A stretch of DNA of 64,000 nucleotides from Petrosia ficiformis (Eukaryota > Porifera > Demospongiae > Haplosclerida > Petrosiidae), in assembly GCA_947044365.1 (NCBI GenBank), contig OX345638.1, positions 5,713,201 to 5,777,200 on the forward strand. Reading direction: 5' to 3'. A program made the position numbers and the translations under genes. How positions within the stretch are numbered: the first letter of the stretch is position 1; every line of letters starts with the position of its first letter. Under the pieces are notes generated by a model. The model made no database searches and was not told the origin of the DNA. It was given only the letters and a program-made list of their open reading frames with translations. Of the stretch, positions 23,955-35,580 are shown piece by piece.

Positions 23955-26080
23955 ACATTGCATTCTTGAGGTTTTGAAGTTAAACACAAAAATTTCCTGC
24001 TAAATATCTGGCAACATGCCTCTCTTTTCAAATTTTTAAATTTTAGTGAAACTAGAGAAGCTCTATAACAATGTATGCACTCATATTTATATAGGTAGGT
24101 TTTATAAATAACTGTTGTATCTAAAAAGGTACAGTTAATTCTGTATTCTAACTGGCTTCAATGCTTCACATCTTCCCAGTACAGTTGGCTGTGCTCCAAC
24201 ATATTTATAAATAATATAATTTTATATATCATTATAATTTATTATGCAATATTATTATTGAATAGCTATATCGCTGTTAATTAATACAAAAATACATAAA
24301 ATACAAGCAAGCTGCTACACAACATTAAACAATTTCACTGGTGTCAATGAAACTGTATTTTAATAACTATGACGTCGAGGAGTTTCCAAGTAATAACTTA
24401 TTCTTTATTAAAAACCAGAATAGACAAAGAATGTTACAAAATTAACCTGTTTATAATTCTATGCATTGTATGACAGAATGAACACAAACAAACAATTATA
24501 TAAAAAAATATGCTGTGGGTGAACATCACAATAACAGGAACACTGGATAGCTACTGTATTGCTGACCAGTGTGAGACCAGATAAATAATACATTGTTACA
24601 ATATTATTGTAATAACAGTATTTTACATAAGTATGTGTTTATACAGCATACAGATATATATAAGTAATTTGATTTTTACAATATATTTCTAATGCAAGAT
24701 GTCACCATCAACATTAGCTAGCCTGTCAGCATAATCACTATAATTATGTAGATCATCCCAATCACAATATACACTAATGGTCTAACTTAAAACGCAATAT
24801 TTGTGAGTGACTGATACTACTATTAAAGTGATTTTCATACTCATTTGTATGTCAAGTATCTAAAAGTCACTTGGATTCAGTTGTTGCTATGTCAGTTCAA
24901 TGGCAAATTCATATTTAAGGAACACCCATGCATTCATTGATCACAATAATCATACACTGATGGTCAATCTTCAATCGCTATATTTGTGAGTGACTGATAT
25001 GTCACTTGGATTCAGTTGTTACTATGTTAGTTCAGTGGCGAATTCAAATTTCAGGAACAACCCATTCAATGATCACGATATATATTCTAGACTATTACAC
25101 CATAAATATATAATTCTTGTGAAAAGTATTGCAGAACATAAAAATTGTGCTGTGCAAGTATGTCAAACAAAACATAAAGAAAGTGCTAGACTAGCTAAGT
25201 ATATTACACAACATAACACTTAACAAAAATGTATTATGCAACTTAACATACTGTTAGTATTACACAATAACAATATCGCACCATTGTGGTGACTAGCTAG
25301 CCCCGCCCACCATAGTTTGATCAGCCTAACCCTTGTACATAACAAGTTAATAAATTTCGCTAACTCAACTGAAGTTAGCCCCACATACGTTCAGCCCCGC
25401 ATTCTTGAGGTTTTGAAGTTAACCACAAAATTTCCAATTTCTGCATCTAACAAGGTATATCTAATTCTGTATTCTAACTGGCTCCAATGCTTTGGCTTCA
25501 CATCATCCCAGTAGTTGGCTGTGCTCTAACATACTTATAAATTGTATGATTATATACACAATTATTATATATATATATATTGAGTAGATATTCCTGTTAA
25601 TACAAAATTACAAGCAACCTGCTACACAACATTAAACAATTCCACTGGTGTCAAAGAAACTATTTAAGACGTCAAGGAGTTTCCAAGTAATAAATTGTTC
25701 TTTATTAAAAACCAGAATGGACAAAGAATGTAATAAAGATAACTTGTTTGTAATTTTATGCATTGTATATATGACAGAATGAACAGATCAAAAACGAACA
25801 ATTGTGTCAAAATAATATGCTGTGGGTGAACATCGGAATAACAGGCACACTGGATAACTACTGTATTGCTGACCAGTGTGAGAGCAGATAAAGACATTGT
25901 CATAATATTATTATAATAAAAGTATATTACATAAATATGTGTTTATACAACATACAGATATAAGTAATTTAATGAATTATATTTTTATAGAATTACTAAT
26001 GCAGAGATGTCACCATCAACATTAGCTAGCCTGTAAGTAAATAATTATATGTAAATTGTACTGATCACAATACACGCTAA
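23955..26080. repeat. Segmental duplication: 23955-25080 and 25395-26080
   Basis: Both copies begin CATTCTTGAGGTTTTGAAGT and keep the same order: a TTCTGTATTCTAACTGGCT block, a GCTACACAACATTAAACAAT block, TTCTTTATTAAAAACCAGAA, ATGCTGTGGGTGAACATC and ATGTCACCATCAACATTAGC. They are separated by about 1.4 kb. The spacer at 25262-25390 includes CAGCCTAACCCTTGTACAT, a word also found just upstream of the glycosyltransferase gene at 30675. Confidence 0.8.
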
Positions 26081-26985
26081 TAGTCTAACTTAAAAATATT
26101 TGTAAGTGACTGATACTATTATTAAAGTGATTTTCCTATTCATATGTATGCTAGGTATACATCTAAAAGTCACTTGGATTTAGTTGTTACCATGTTAGTT
26201 CAATGGCGAATTCAAATTTAAGGAACACCCATTCAATGATCACGATATACACTGATGGTCTATCTTAAATCGCTATACTTGTGAGTAACTGATACTATTA
26301 TTAAAGTGATTTTCATATTCACATGTATGTTAGGGATCTAAAAGTCACTTGGATTTAGTTGTTACTATGTTAGTTCAATGGCGAATTCAAATTTAAGGAA
26401 CACCCATTCAATGATCACAATATACACTGATGGTCTATCTTAAATCGCTATACTTGTGAGTAACTGATACTATTATTAAAGTGATTTTCATATTCACATG
26501 TATGTTAGGGATCTAAAAGTCACTTGGATTTAGTTGTTACTATGTTAGTTCAATGGCGAATTCAAATTTAAGGAACACCCATTCAATGATCACAATATAC
26601 ACTGATGGTCTATCTTAAATCGCTATACTTGTGAGTAACTGATACTATTATTAAAGTGATTTTCATATTCACATGTATGTTAGGGATCTAAAAGTCACTT
26701 GGATTTAGTTGTTACTATGTTAGTTCAATGGCGAATTCAAATTTAAGGAACACCCATTCAATGATCACAATATACGCTGATGGTCTATCTTAAATCGCTA
26801 TACTTGTGAGTAACTGATACTATTATTAAAGTGATTTTCATATTCACTTGTATGTTAGGGATCTAAAAGTCACTTGGATTTAGTTGTTACTATGTTAGTT
26901 CAATGGCGAATTCAAATTTAAGGAACACCCATTCAATGATCACGATATACACTGATGGTCTATCTTACAATTGCTATACTTGTGA
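26081..26985. repeat. Tandem array, 175-bp period, about 5 units
   Basis: The word GGCGAATTCAAATTTAAGG recurs at about 26205, 26380, 26555, 26730 and 26905, an exact 175-bp step. Middle units are nearly identical, outer ones diverged, and two older units lie at 24770-25070 inside the upstream duplicate. No coding capacity; the period is close to nucleosome spacing. Confidence 0.95.
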
Positions 26986-27294
26986 GTTACCCCAACAATA
27001 CTTCAAACATTTATTAGAAATGCCCCTATTTGGCTGCTTTCTCAAGATTATAGGCAACGATGTAATATCCTAGACAAAGCATTTTGTGACATAGGATTGA
27101 GTATAATATCATATTTAATATTTACCTCAGTTTTCTGACTAGTTGCTCTTAAGCAAAATTGATAAATGAACAGCAAAAATTTTTATAAGTGCCACATACC
27201 TGCTGCTTTTAATGATTACACAATTCAAAACTGGGTCCATTTTGTCTACTTCATCTTGCTCTGGGGTGCTATTATAGTGAATGCATATAGGGAA

Positions 27295-30200
27295 TTACTG
27301 TGTGCATGCATGTTCGAATTCATTTGTAGTATAACCATACTTTAAAATTTTGAAGTTTTTTAATGGTGGTTGCTGATAAACTCCACGATTAGTAAAAGGT
27401 AACTTCCTCTTCTTAGGTCTCCTTGCCCACTCTTCCTTCAACGGTTTGTTCGGTTTATTCAAGGTTCTCTGCAAAAAAAGTTGATTATTACATACCATAA
27501 CTAAAGTAAGGAAACACTGACTGTCAATTTTTTCTTCTGTTTAGAGGACAAATTGTCGATAAAAGCCATTTGCCTACCCTTAAGTATTGGGTGATGATCT
27601 TTAATAAAAATATCTGGTCTCAGGCGATGGTTGGGATGGTCATTATTCTTTAATATACCATTCCAGGCCTCAATTGCTCCTGAAGTTCTCTCTACAGCAA
27701 CTTGCTAAACAAATTAAAGCGACTTTATTAACATGGTAGTTCAATATTGCAAACTCACTGCAGACACATCAGCAAACTCAGTAGACTGGGCACCTTGCCA
27801 ATCCTTGTAACAAGATGGATCACCTATTTAATTGAAGACAAAGTGAGTTGCCAATTAAATGAATGTAGAATGATACCTCTTAGGATGCATGACCAAAATG
27901 GTGTTAGAGATAGCCACTTTCGTTCCATAGTGTTCAGCCACCCAAACTGAAAGAGATTATTAGATTTACCATCGCTATTACCTGATATATGTACATCGCT
28001 TCTCCTTCCCATTATATAAGGAAGGAAAGGCCTACTAGCTTCCACGTAAAGTTCTCTTTCTTCAGAAGTATCTTCTGAAAAATCGTCACTGAGGAGATTA
28101 TGATCAGTTAACAATGGACTTTCATCACTCTCATTCTCTTCATTTGGCAGCTCTCTCGTTATTTGCATTAACTGTTCGTAACTACTGTACACAGGCTCAT
28201 CAACAGTAGGTGACTGGAAAACAGTAATACAGAGTCTCAGTCTTGAAATAAATCGTTCTAAACTCCATGAATTAAGAAGGATGGAAAATGCATACATGGC
28301 AAATCGATAACCTTCACCTTTGCTGCAATAAAGGAAATAGCAATGTGCAAATATTCTAAAATAAATGAATACTATACACTTACAAGAGCTTTTTGAAATC
28401 ATTCCTAGCACTTTTCATCACATGACTTACACATGCATGGATGAACATTAAGTTATGATCACCTGTCTCTGCACACCCAGTCACTATTCTAAAACACCGA
28501 TGTACATAATCAGAAAGAGACTCAGAATTATAAACTTTTAGAAAGCTCAACAGTAAAACTAAGCTCCTGTCAATGACCACGTGCTTTGGGATTGAGGTTT
28601 TTTCGACCATAAATGTTTCTTTCGTGATTTCGAAAATTTTCTAAGAAGAAAGAAACAGCAAGAACAGAGTGTTCGTTTGATAAAAATTCTGCAAAGGCAA
28701 CCGGAGGATGCTTGCCTGAAGGATGTCTCAAAACTAAGGCATAATACAAAGCTTTATCTTTGATGCAATTCTGACCTTTCATGGATACAATTGTTCCAGT
28801 AGCATCACAAAATAACGTACTGTCTTTGGCAAGGTAATGATACAAGCGAATTCCAATTGGAGTGTAGCACATCACATGGAAAGGAAATGCACAAATTCTT
28901 TGAATGTATTCGGCACATGCTCCATGGCCAGCTGAGTGAGTACCATCAAATTCACACTTCAGTATGTGAAGAGAGGTAATCAAATCAACATCTCTGTATT
29001 CCTCTTTTTTACCCTCAGAGGAAATTTTTTGTAAGACAGACGGACTACTTCCAACTTTATCCTTATTTCCTGAATCAAGTTCTATCTCGGAGAGTTTGGA
29101 GAATCTTTTCATATAAATGGAAGATGGTGAATTAAACTTCAACGAATGCTTAAGGAGAGAACGTTCTGACTTTTTGATTGGTCGAGAATGTTTCTCACCT
29201 TTTAAATGAAAAGGATTACCATTATAATAAATTTCTACATCAAGCGATTGGTGATTTTTTGGCTCAAATTTTGCATCCAAAACACAAAAACGGAAGGATA
29301 CTTGGCAATTTGCAAAAGCACAGTGACCATAGCATCTAAAAAGATATTTAGACTGTTTTCGAAATGATTTCTTCACCCACTTTCTGTCAAACATCAACGT
29401 ACATGATGGGTTTGTTGCTGACAATAGTTTTATGACGGGAATATACCATTCATCACTGAGAGTATGTTGGGGACCTCCCATGGATCCCCACTCATCCCAA
29501 GAGAGCTTTATCTTAACTTCCTTTTGAAGTGATGCACAAAAATAACTGTTTTCCTCCCAATCAGGAAAAAAAACATGGTGCTGTGTAGGAATAATGTCAA
29601 TAATTCCAAAATGATAATAGATTACTACAATAACATACTTGCAACTTTTTTTCTGACTATTCTAACGGAGTTGAAAGGTAAAGTGGAAGTCCAGCATCAA
29701 GTTTTTCCTACATTGATTAATGTTATGTGCATTAAGATAAATTAATTAAAACTATATATATACAATCATATCTATAGCCTATTCAATACCTCTCCATATG
29801 CAAGATTCATAGCTGTTTTGTAGCGATTCTCTGAAAAGAGAAATGCTAATCAATCAAACAATTGTGGTTTCTAAAACATTTATGTATATACCTTCTTCAT
29901 AAAGAACTTCTGTTTTCCCATTAATTTCACATAAAGAGCATTTATAAATTCCAATACTCTTTGCTTTTTCTTCAGATATATTCAGACCAATGCAATCTAA
30001 ATGATAGAACTGTAAGCAGAAGTTGCACATCAGCATAAACCTGCATGTAGTTCAGATAAATAAATGATGTGCATTGGTATGCTTAGGACATACCGCTCAT
30101 CATAAGCTTTTTTACATAAACAATACAATTCAGCATTTTCTTCATCGTATTTTCCTTCCGTTAACTGGTGTGGTATACTCATAGGGATTGTTATGGTTGG

Positions 30201-30633
30201 CACTGAACTTAATGTTGTGATATTAGGTACTGGTGTCATACTCACATCAGCAATATTTTTTGTACTCAAATTAGAAATACTTTCACTGCGAAGTAATCCT
30301 GTAATTTGAAAGTTAAAAATGGTGATAAAATTACCTTGCATATATAATTATTATACCAGTCACTGAGACATCTAAATTTAAATCTTTTTGCTTCTGCTTT
30401 GAAAACTGCTATATTAAAATTTACATTTCCCAGTTAAATAATGTTTTTACAACTAAATTATCATTCTATACCAGCTCTCTTTCAAGTTGATCAGATTTTA
30501 TTTGTGTCCTACTATTATTAACTTGTTTCTAAGTAATAGTTAGTATCTCTAAAATATTATGCAATTATAATATGTAACAGTTCGTTACCTGATCATCATC
30601 TGGTAACAGTTGCATAACTTGAGATTGTACAAG
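27295..30633 (-). pseudogene. PHD-finger plus MULE-like transposase gene, two lesions
   Basis: Eleven exons join in phase: 30589-30633, 30472-30528, 30357-30408, 30094-30298, 29892-30040, 29790-29830, 29639-29707, 28384-29580, 27877-28322, 27759-27823, 27522-27704, then 27295-27468 (the last makes twelve if all are used). N-terminal exons are Gln/Lys-rich and probably coiled. Exons 4-5 make a C4HC3 PHD finger (YCLC, MCNFC, YHLDC, YKCSLC). The long exon holds a Cys-rich zinc-binding part and a DDE-type core: FCDATGTIVS, YYALVLRHPSG, then HVVIDRS, as in MULE-family transposases. Two defects: in-frame TAG at 29657-29659, and a one-base frame change in the A run near 28604. The rest is well preserved, so decay is recent, or one lesion is an assembly error. 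No terminal repeats were found for it. Two introns are only 53 bp. The start is uncertain; an ATG lies in the first exon. Confidence 0.7.
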
Positions 30634-30670
30634 CTGTAAATCCTTATGCCAATAGCAGTATATATATAGT

Positions 30671-30777
30671 TAAATCAGCCCAACCCTTGTACATTCCACA
30701 ACAAGTTAATAAACCAAAAGAATTTCGCTAGGCGGGGTTTACAGAATGGAGGCTAACTGAGTTGGCTTTTCACTATC
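30671..30777 (+). promoter_or_regulatory. Upstream region of glycosyltransferase gene, shared word with 25.3 kb
   Basis: CCCAACCCTTGTACAT, AACAAGTTAATAAA and ATTTCGCTA occur in this order at 30678-30730 and at 25322-25360. The ATG at 30778 lies 144 bp from the first exon of the divergent PHD-transposase gene, so this interval would serve both. No TATA box is evident. Confidence 0.4.
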
Positions 30778-33700
30778 ATGGGATCTTTTCGAACAGTTCT
30801 TTTTATTGCAGTTGTGGTGGCGATAGTGCCACTGATTTGGTACTGTTTCTTTACTTTCCAAAATGGGTCATGTGAGTTTTTTATTGTATCAATTATGTTT
30901 ATGACTTGGTTGTTCTATAAGTGCACCACACCCCTTTTTGTAAGTACAGAAAATGTACTTTATTTCCTAACAGGAGCTCTACATCTTTGTGAAAACTACT
31001 GCATGCTTTACTTTGTATGAAATGCAATATTGTAATCACACATAGCCAGCCACTGCACTGACCTAGTTTGGGTACCTGCCCCTTCGCTTGAGGAGGAAGG
31101 GTCTGGCTCAAGCTAGCATTTGCGTTTGTGCAGTACAACAGCAATCTGTTGGAGCTGAGCAAATTACTTGACGTTCAATTAGTAACATTCCGATCATGCT
31201 ACATATGTTAAAACATGGCTACCATCATCAACTGTTTGAGAGAGTTAGCTAAATCTTTAGGTCTAACACTGAAACCAGGGCGGTTTTGGGTTTTCTTAAG
31301 TGTCTTGGAAGGGAAAGATGTTTTTGCTATCCTATCAACTGGTTTTGGAAACAGTACATGTTTCCTTACACCTTTGGCCGAGTGGTTCAGTTTTTGGTTG
31401 TGTGTCCTCTAGTTGCTATCATGGAAGACCAAGTAAGGGATGCTGTTAGAAAGGGTTTGTTTACTGGCTGCGTGTATTTTTTGTGATGCAATACCACAGA
31501 CAAAAAGACCTGTCGTTGAAGGTTGCTATCAGTTGGTATTCATTGGACCAGAAATGCTGTTAAGCAAAGGATGGAAAATGTGTTAGTGTTACTTTATACT
31601 GAATGTTTCCAAACTAAACTAGTTGCTGACTTGCTGTTTTATTTTGATCTTGTTCAAAGATATGATCGTTAGATTGTCTGGTACTCGGCTCTTTGCAGCT
31701 TCGCTTAATTAAATTCCTGCTGCACAAACGCGGATGCTAGCTTGAGCCAGACCCTTCCTATTCAAGCGAAGCGGTGGGTACCCAGACTAGCGCTGACCAC
31801 CTTCAAAATTTTTGTTTTAAGTTTATAGTATTTAATATAGCTAAATATGACAAATTGCAAAAGCGTAGGAACATAGGAAATTATATGCTCCATTCTCTTA
31901 TGGGCTCCCAGTGTATATCACTGCAAAAAATATTTTGTTAAAATAACCATTTTATTGAGTTAGTACAGTTGCAATTGAAATATCATGAGTTTCAAATTAG
32001 TTTGTCGATTATCATGGAGGATATTGTGGCCATGGCTACATGCACATATGTTACTATGACATAATGTGCATCAAGTATTGGAAGGTATAAAATTAAATTA
32101 TGTGTTTGTGGGTTTACAAATCTTTGATAGCCAGATACAATTACATGTACTTTAGTATAAATTATACTAAATCTAAATATGAGTAGACAGCATCCTAAAA
32201 ATATAGTGATTCAACTATAATTGAATACCATGTGTACAAAGTATCTGTGGTATAAGATGTATGTATTCCTAACAACCAACTAATCGTTGCAACTGTACTA
32301 ACCATTAAATTAGTTATTTTCACTATTTTTTTGCAGTGTACCACTTTGACTGGTAATTATTATAATTAAGAAATTATTTCTGTATAATAATAATTATAAT
32401 AATTATTAGTTTATAACTGTTAGTTTTATGGCAGCCATACAAATTTAAGAATTGACGTTAATTATTCTTTTTTTTTCTCTAACATGAAATGCATCATTTT
32501 TTAGTCTCTCATAAATTTGGGTTTCAAATGGATGTACTACAGCCAGGTATTACTTCTAAAGTGAATGCTTCATCTAACACTGTCTCCAAAGTAAATTTGT
32601 CACATACACCACTTACTCTCTCTACTATGCCTGTAATATCTAATGATGTATCTAATGATTCAAAATTAAGAAGAAATGTTTTTGATTTATGTTCAACATC
32701 TGCAACAATTGAATCACCACTAAAACATGGTGGCAATGTACTAGTTATTGGAGGGTCCAGTTTTATTGGTGCCAAAGTCTCTTTGTACTTTCATAATCAA
32801 GGTTTGAATGTTATACCTGTGGAAGATCAAGAAAAATTTATAGATAAACGCATGGCATTGTATCGTTGGCAAAAACTACATGATTACAAGCTGGACACAA
32901 AACTTGTTGATACAGGTAACTTAGAATCTTTCCTTCACAGTCATAATGTTGATGAAATCATCTACATTCCTACACATCTGTTTGATGGGCAGAAAAAGAA
33001 TGATGATAATATAGCATTTAAAGGACTAAATTTATCTGGTATTTTAAAGAACTTTGTTCGTTTACTGGAATTAATCTACAAAAAGTATCCATTAGTTAGA
33101 TTATCTTTAATATCACTTCCTCTGCAAAGCACATTATCATTTCAATCAGCATGGTTGAAAACATTTGAGGTTTCTTTAACTGCGTACCAACAACTGTATG
33201 GTTTAAATGCAGCTATTATCAGATTTGATGGAGTGTATGGTCCATGGCAGAATGAGGAAGAGGATAACAACTGGAATAATTGTTGGTATATGGATGATAT
33301 TGTAGACATAATAGTGAAAACACTTAAAAACAAGTTCAGCTGTAGAGAAGTAGACTTGCGTCCTTGTCAATCATCTTCTAACATGTCTAAAGATCCTGCC
33401 CAATTAAAAACCATTGCATTAACGAAGCAATGGCTAGCTAATTACTCAACTAGTTTACAGAAACAGGAAAATTATGTTATGAGTACATACTTCACAAGTG
33501 TTAAAAATCCTCAATATTCTTTCACATTTCTCAAAAATGGGTATCGTTTCGTGCAGCGGTGGTTTGAGAGTGCTATGAAGATTGGTGCTCATGCTGTTAT
33601 CTTTCATGATGGTCTTACTGAGGACCTCCAGAACAGAATGAGAAACTTGTATAATCGTGTTGATTTTCATAAGGTAGATGTTGGCCTAAAAGGAAGAAGT

Positions 33701-34213
33701 CCCAATGACTATCGCTTTTATTTGTACAATGAGTATCTATGGTCGCATCCAGAGATTGAAAATGTTGTTTTAACAGACATGAGAGATATCAAATTTTTGA
33801 ATGATCCATTTGAAGTAATGAGACTGATTGGTGATTATGTTTATATGGGTATTGATGTTACTTTTTATGAAAACTCATGGAGTCATGGTTGGTTACATGG
33901 AGTTCTGAGGTCATGCCATTCAAAGGACTCTGAAAGTATGTGGGTTAAACTACACCCTTTCTATAATGCTGGAGTGATGGGTGGTACAAGACCCACAATG
34001 CTTAAGTTTCTGAAAAAAATGACACAATATTTGGATGGAACACCACATCATCATAACTGTAATATGGGAACAATCACTCTTGTGACTCATAAACACTTTT
34101 ATGAGCAATCCTTCTCTGGTTATCCATTTCAGAGTGCGTTCAAACTTGGTATAACTGGACCACAGGGAGTAGCAGTCAAGCACAAAGTAGAGCAAAAGAA
34201 TGATTCATTTTAG
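30778..34213 (+). CDS. Type II membrane protein: epimerase-like (SDR) plus glycosyltransferase-like domain
   Basis: Exons 30778-30871 and 32505-34213 join in phase (TCAT|GTGAGT to TTTTTTAG|TCTCTC) to give 600 residues. Residues 8-26 are a hydrophobic signal-anchor, as in Golgi glycosyltransferases. Residues about 110-340 resemble an extended SDR epimerase: nucleotide-binding GGSSFIGA (114-121), RFDGVYGPW (about 271-279) and YMDDIVDIIV. The YxxxK catalytic tyrosine is not evident: the expected place reads SAWLKTFE. Residues about 355-600 look like a GT-A-type domain: STYFTSVKNPQ, acidic TDMRD (about 455-459) and HPFYNAGVMGG (about 515). The exon 2 ORF opens at 32489, but that ATG lies across the splice site. 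The SDR part may be structural rather than catalytic. Donor and acceptor sugars are unknown. The intron holds a MULE-type element and a MITE. Without exon 1 the ORF would lack a membrane anchor. Confidence 0.75.
31064..31789. mobile_element. 726-bp MULE-type (Pack-MULE-like) element carrying a RecQ fragment
   Basis: Inverted repeats of about 71 bp bound it: 31064-31133 starts TAGTTTGGGTACC, and 31720-31789 ends GGGTACCCAGACTA; both contain AAGGGTCTGGCTCAAGCTAG. Flanks GCACTGACC (31055-31063) and GCGCTGACC (31790-31798) form a 9-bp target duplication with one mismatch, the length made by Mutator-like transposases. The interior holds a RecQ-helicase fragment and no transposase. It sits in the intron of the glycosyltransferase gene. 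Confidence 0.8.
31215..31597 (+). pseudogene. RecQ-type helicase fragment inside MULE-type element
   Basis: Three frames in succession give RecQ landmarks: LEGKDVFAILSTGFGNS (motif I, with Asn where the Walker lysine belongs), then VCPLVAIMEDQVRD (motif Ia), then GCYQLVFIGPEMLLSKGW (the YISPE region). At least two frameshifts separate them, and the DEAH and C-terminal helicase motifs are absent. It is a captured, decayed segment of about 125 codons, not a working gene. RecQ-like helicases are often expanded in sponge and cnidarian genomes, so a host source is plausible. Confidence 0.7.
31919..32338. mobile_element. 420-bp MITE with CACTGCAAAAA ends
   Basis: The left end CACTGCAAAAAATATTTTG, then AAAATAACC and TTAGTACAGTTGCAA, is inverted at the right end (TTGCAACTGTACTAACC ... 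TTTTTTTGCAGTG). Related termini occur at 34386, 35066, 48336-48567 and 62208. Intronic, in the glycosyltransferase gene. Confidence 0.75.
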
Positions 34214-34690
34214 TATTGCATTCCAACTATCATAATCATTTCATTAAATTGTCAATAGCTTATCTTGACAAAACTAACAGAAACAAGCAACTATATAATA
34301 CATGCATATATATTATATATATGCATGTATAAATTATATACCTTATGCTTGTTGCTAAAATCAGATAGTTAAGTATATTAAACACACTGCAAAAATGAAG
34401 TTGATTTGGTTGGTACAGATACAACACTGTAAAAACTGTTGTTTCACTCAATTTGGTTGGTTTGTTGTAATATGTCTATTACAGTATGAATAATATGAAC
34501 TTTATAGTATACAGTTATGTATACTATAAGTGACTGTCAAGCAGCACGAATGATTTATAGTATATAGAGATACTTACCTGCTTTGACAGTGACATGTACT
34601 TACTGTCAAGCTGTATGAATGACATGTTGTTTTGCAACTTGACACAAAGAGAAATCGGTTCTGTTTCCCTGCTCAAGTCATTGCCACTCC
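34214..34690. other. Spacer with imperfect palindrome and MITE ends
   Basis: ACAAGCAACTATATAATAC (34283) is roughly inverted at ATATACCTTATGCTTGT (34336-34352). A CACTGCAAAAA terminus is at 34386 and CACTGTAAAAAC at 34430. No gene. Confidence 0.5.
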
Positions 34691-34704
34691 TCCGTCATTG
34701 AATT

Positions 34705-34796
34705 GAAAGTGGGCGGTAAGGACAATTATGATTTCCTCATTGTCTTTCAGTTCACTATACTGTTCAGAGCTCATGTTTGAAGACCACGTATAAAGA
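34705..34796 (+). promoter_or_regulatory. Conserved promoter block before orphan VioB-like exon 1
   Basis: GAAAGTGGGCGG (34705-34716) followed by CAATTATGATTTCC and CTCATGTTTGAAGACCACGT is conserved 92 bp upstream of the ATG. The same order occurs at 38788 (86 bp upstream) and, less fully, at 48720 (107 bp upstream). GGGCGG is a GC-box type site for Sp1/KLF factors; binding is inferred. Confidence 0.6.
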
Positions 34797-34840
34797 ATGG
34801 CGATGCTTTCCTTTGTCGTACTTTTAGCTGGATTACTCGG
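34797..34840 (+). CDS. Orphan copy of VioB-like signal-peptide exon 1
   Basis: ATG GCG ATG ... encodes MAMLSFVVLLAGLLG and ends CGG|GTAAGC, differing from the exon at 38874-38917 by a single base. No exon 2 follows before the second copy. It could be an alternative first exon for VioB-like gene 2, splicing over 8.6 kb to 43459, or a dead duplicate. The promoter block is intact, so transcription from here is possible. Confidence 0.5.
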
Positions 34841-35199
34841 GTAAGCAGGCAATATATAATCTTTAAATGTATGAATCTCCTCACAACACCTACTTCATCA
34901 TGGTTCTATTTTATATTGGGGTTGGGGTTGGCAGTGGGGAAAATGTAAATTTGATTGTTGTGTTAGCTCAATCAGTGAAAGAGAAACAGTTGAAAATTGA
35001 AATACTTCATTGCTTCAGATCCCAGAGCTGAACATGAACCTCTACAGGTACAGCACTTAATATAATATGAACACTGCAAAAAAAGTTTGGTTAATTAATT
35101 GGTTACCTAAATTGCATGCCAATTTAATAATATGCCTTTTCACACCATACTGCAGTATTAAGCTGTTGCATGGAAGGTTAGTCAGTTTGTAATTTTAAT

Positions 35200-35580
35200 T
35201 TATAGCGTTACTTCAAATATCTGTGGAGTATATCACATGTTTGCTATCACAAGTACAAATTCATGCATATTTATATTAATTAATTACTTTGGAATGAGTT
35301 AGTACATGTAGCATCTGTTATTTTCACAGATAATACACCACAGGTTGTACCTATATAATACTATGCTATGTATATAGATACATTGTATTAATATGCCTTG
35401 TTATGAGATGTACTTTATATTAGTCAATATACAATGTAGGTCAACATCAAATGAACTGTCCATGACTTGTAAATATTAGCTAGCAGGAAAAATGAATCAG
35501 CATGGAGTAAAATATAACTGCATTGAAACTCCTGTATCCAACTGAAGGTTAAAATAGCCTATTACTTTTTACAGTGCATT
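35200..35580. mobile_element. CACTGTAAAA-type MITE, partial, inverted orientation
   Basis: Contains ATATCTGTGGAGTATATCAC, TCTGTTATTTTCACAGAT and the right terminus CCAACTGAAGGTTAAAATAG ... TTTTTACAGTG at 35545-35577. The left terminus is lost. 35580-36070 holds nothing else recognised. Confidence 0.65.

Noticed and set aside
26081..26985. Regularly spaced repeats that could suggest a CRISPR array
   Set aside because: The whole 175-bp unit repeats; there are no short repeats with unique spacers, and the context is eukaryotic.
28604..28612. An intron explaining the frame change in the transposase long exon
   Set aside because: No GT-AG pair is available and the protein homology continues without a gap, so a one-base change in the A run is simpler.
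28570..30341. PHD exons and transposase exons as two separate genes
   Set aside because: Splice phases match at every junction from 30633 to 28384 and spacing is tight, so one gene is the simpler model, though RNA evidence is absent.
30778..31020. Stand-alone 80-codon membrane protein ORF
   Set aside because: The first 31 codons end at a strong GTGAGT donor in phase with the exon at 32505; the remainder is intron read-through.
31215..31486. Two overlapping ORFs taken as genuine helicase genes
   Set aside because: They are successive frames of one decayed RecQ fragment with a substituted Walker lysine, inside a transposon.
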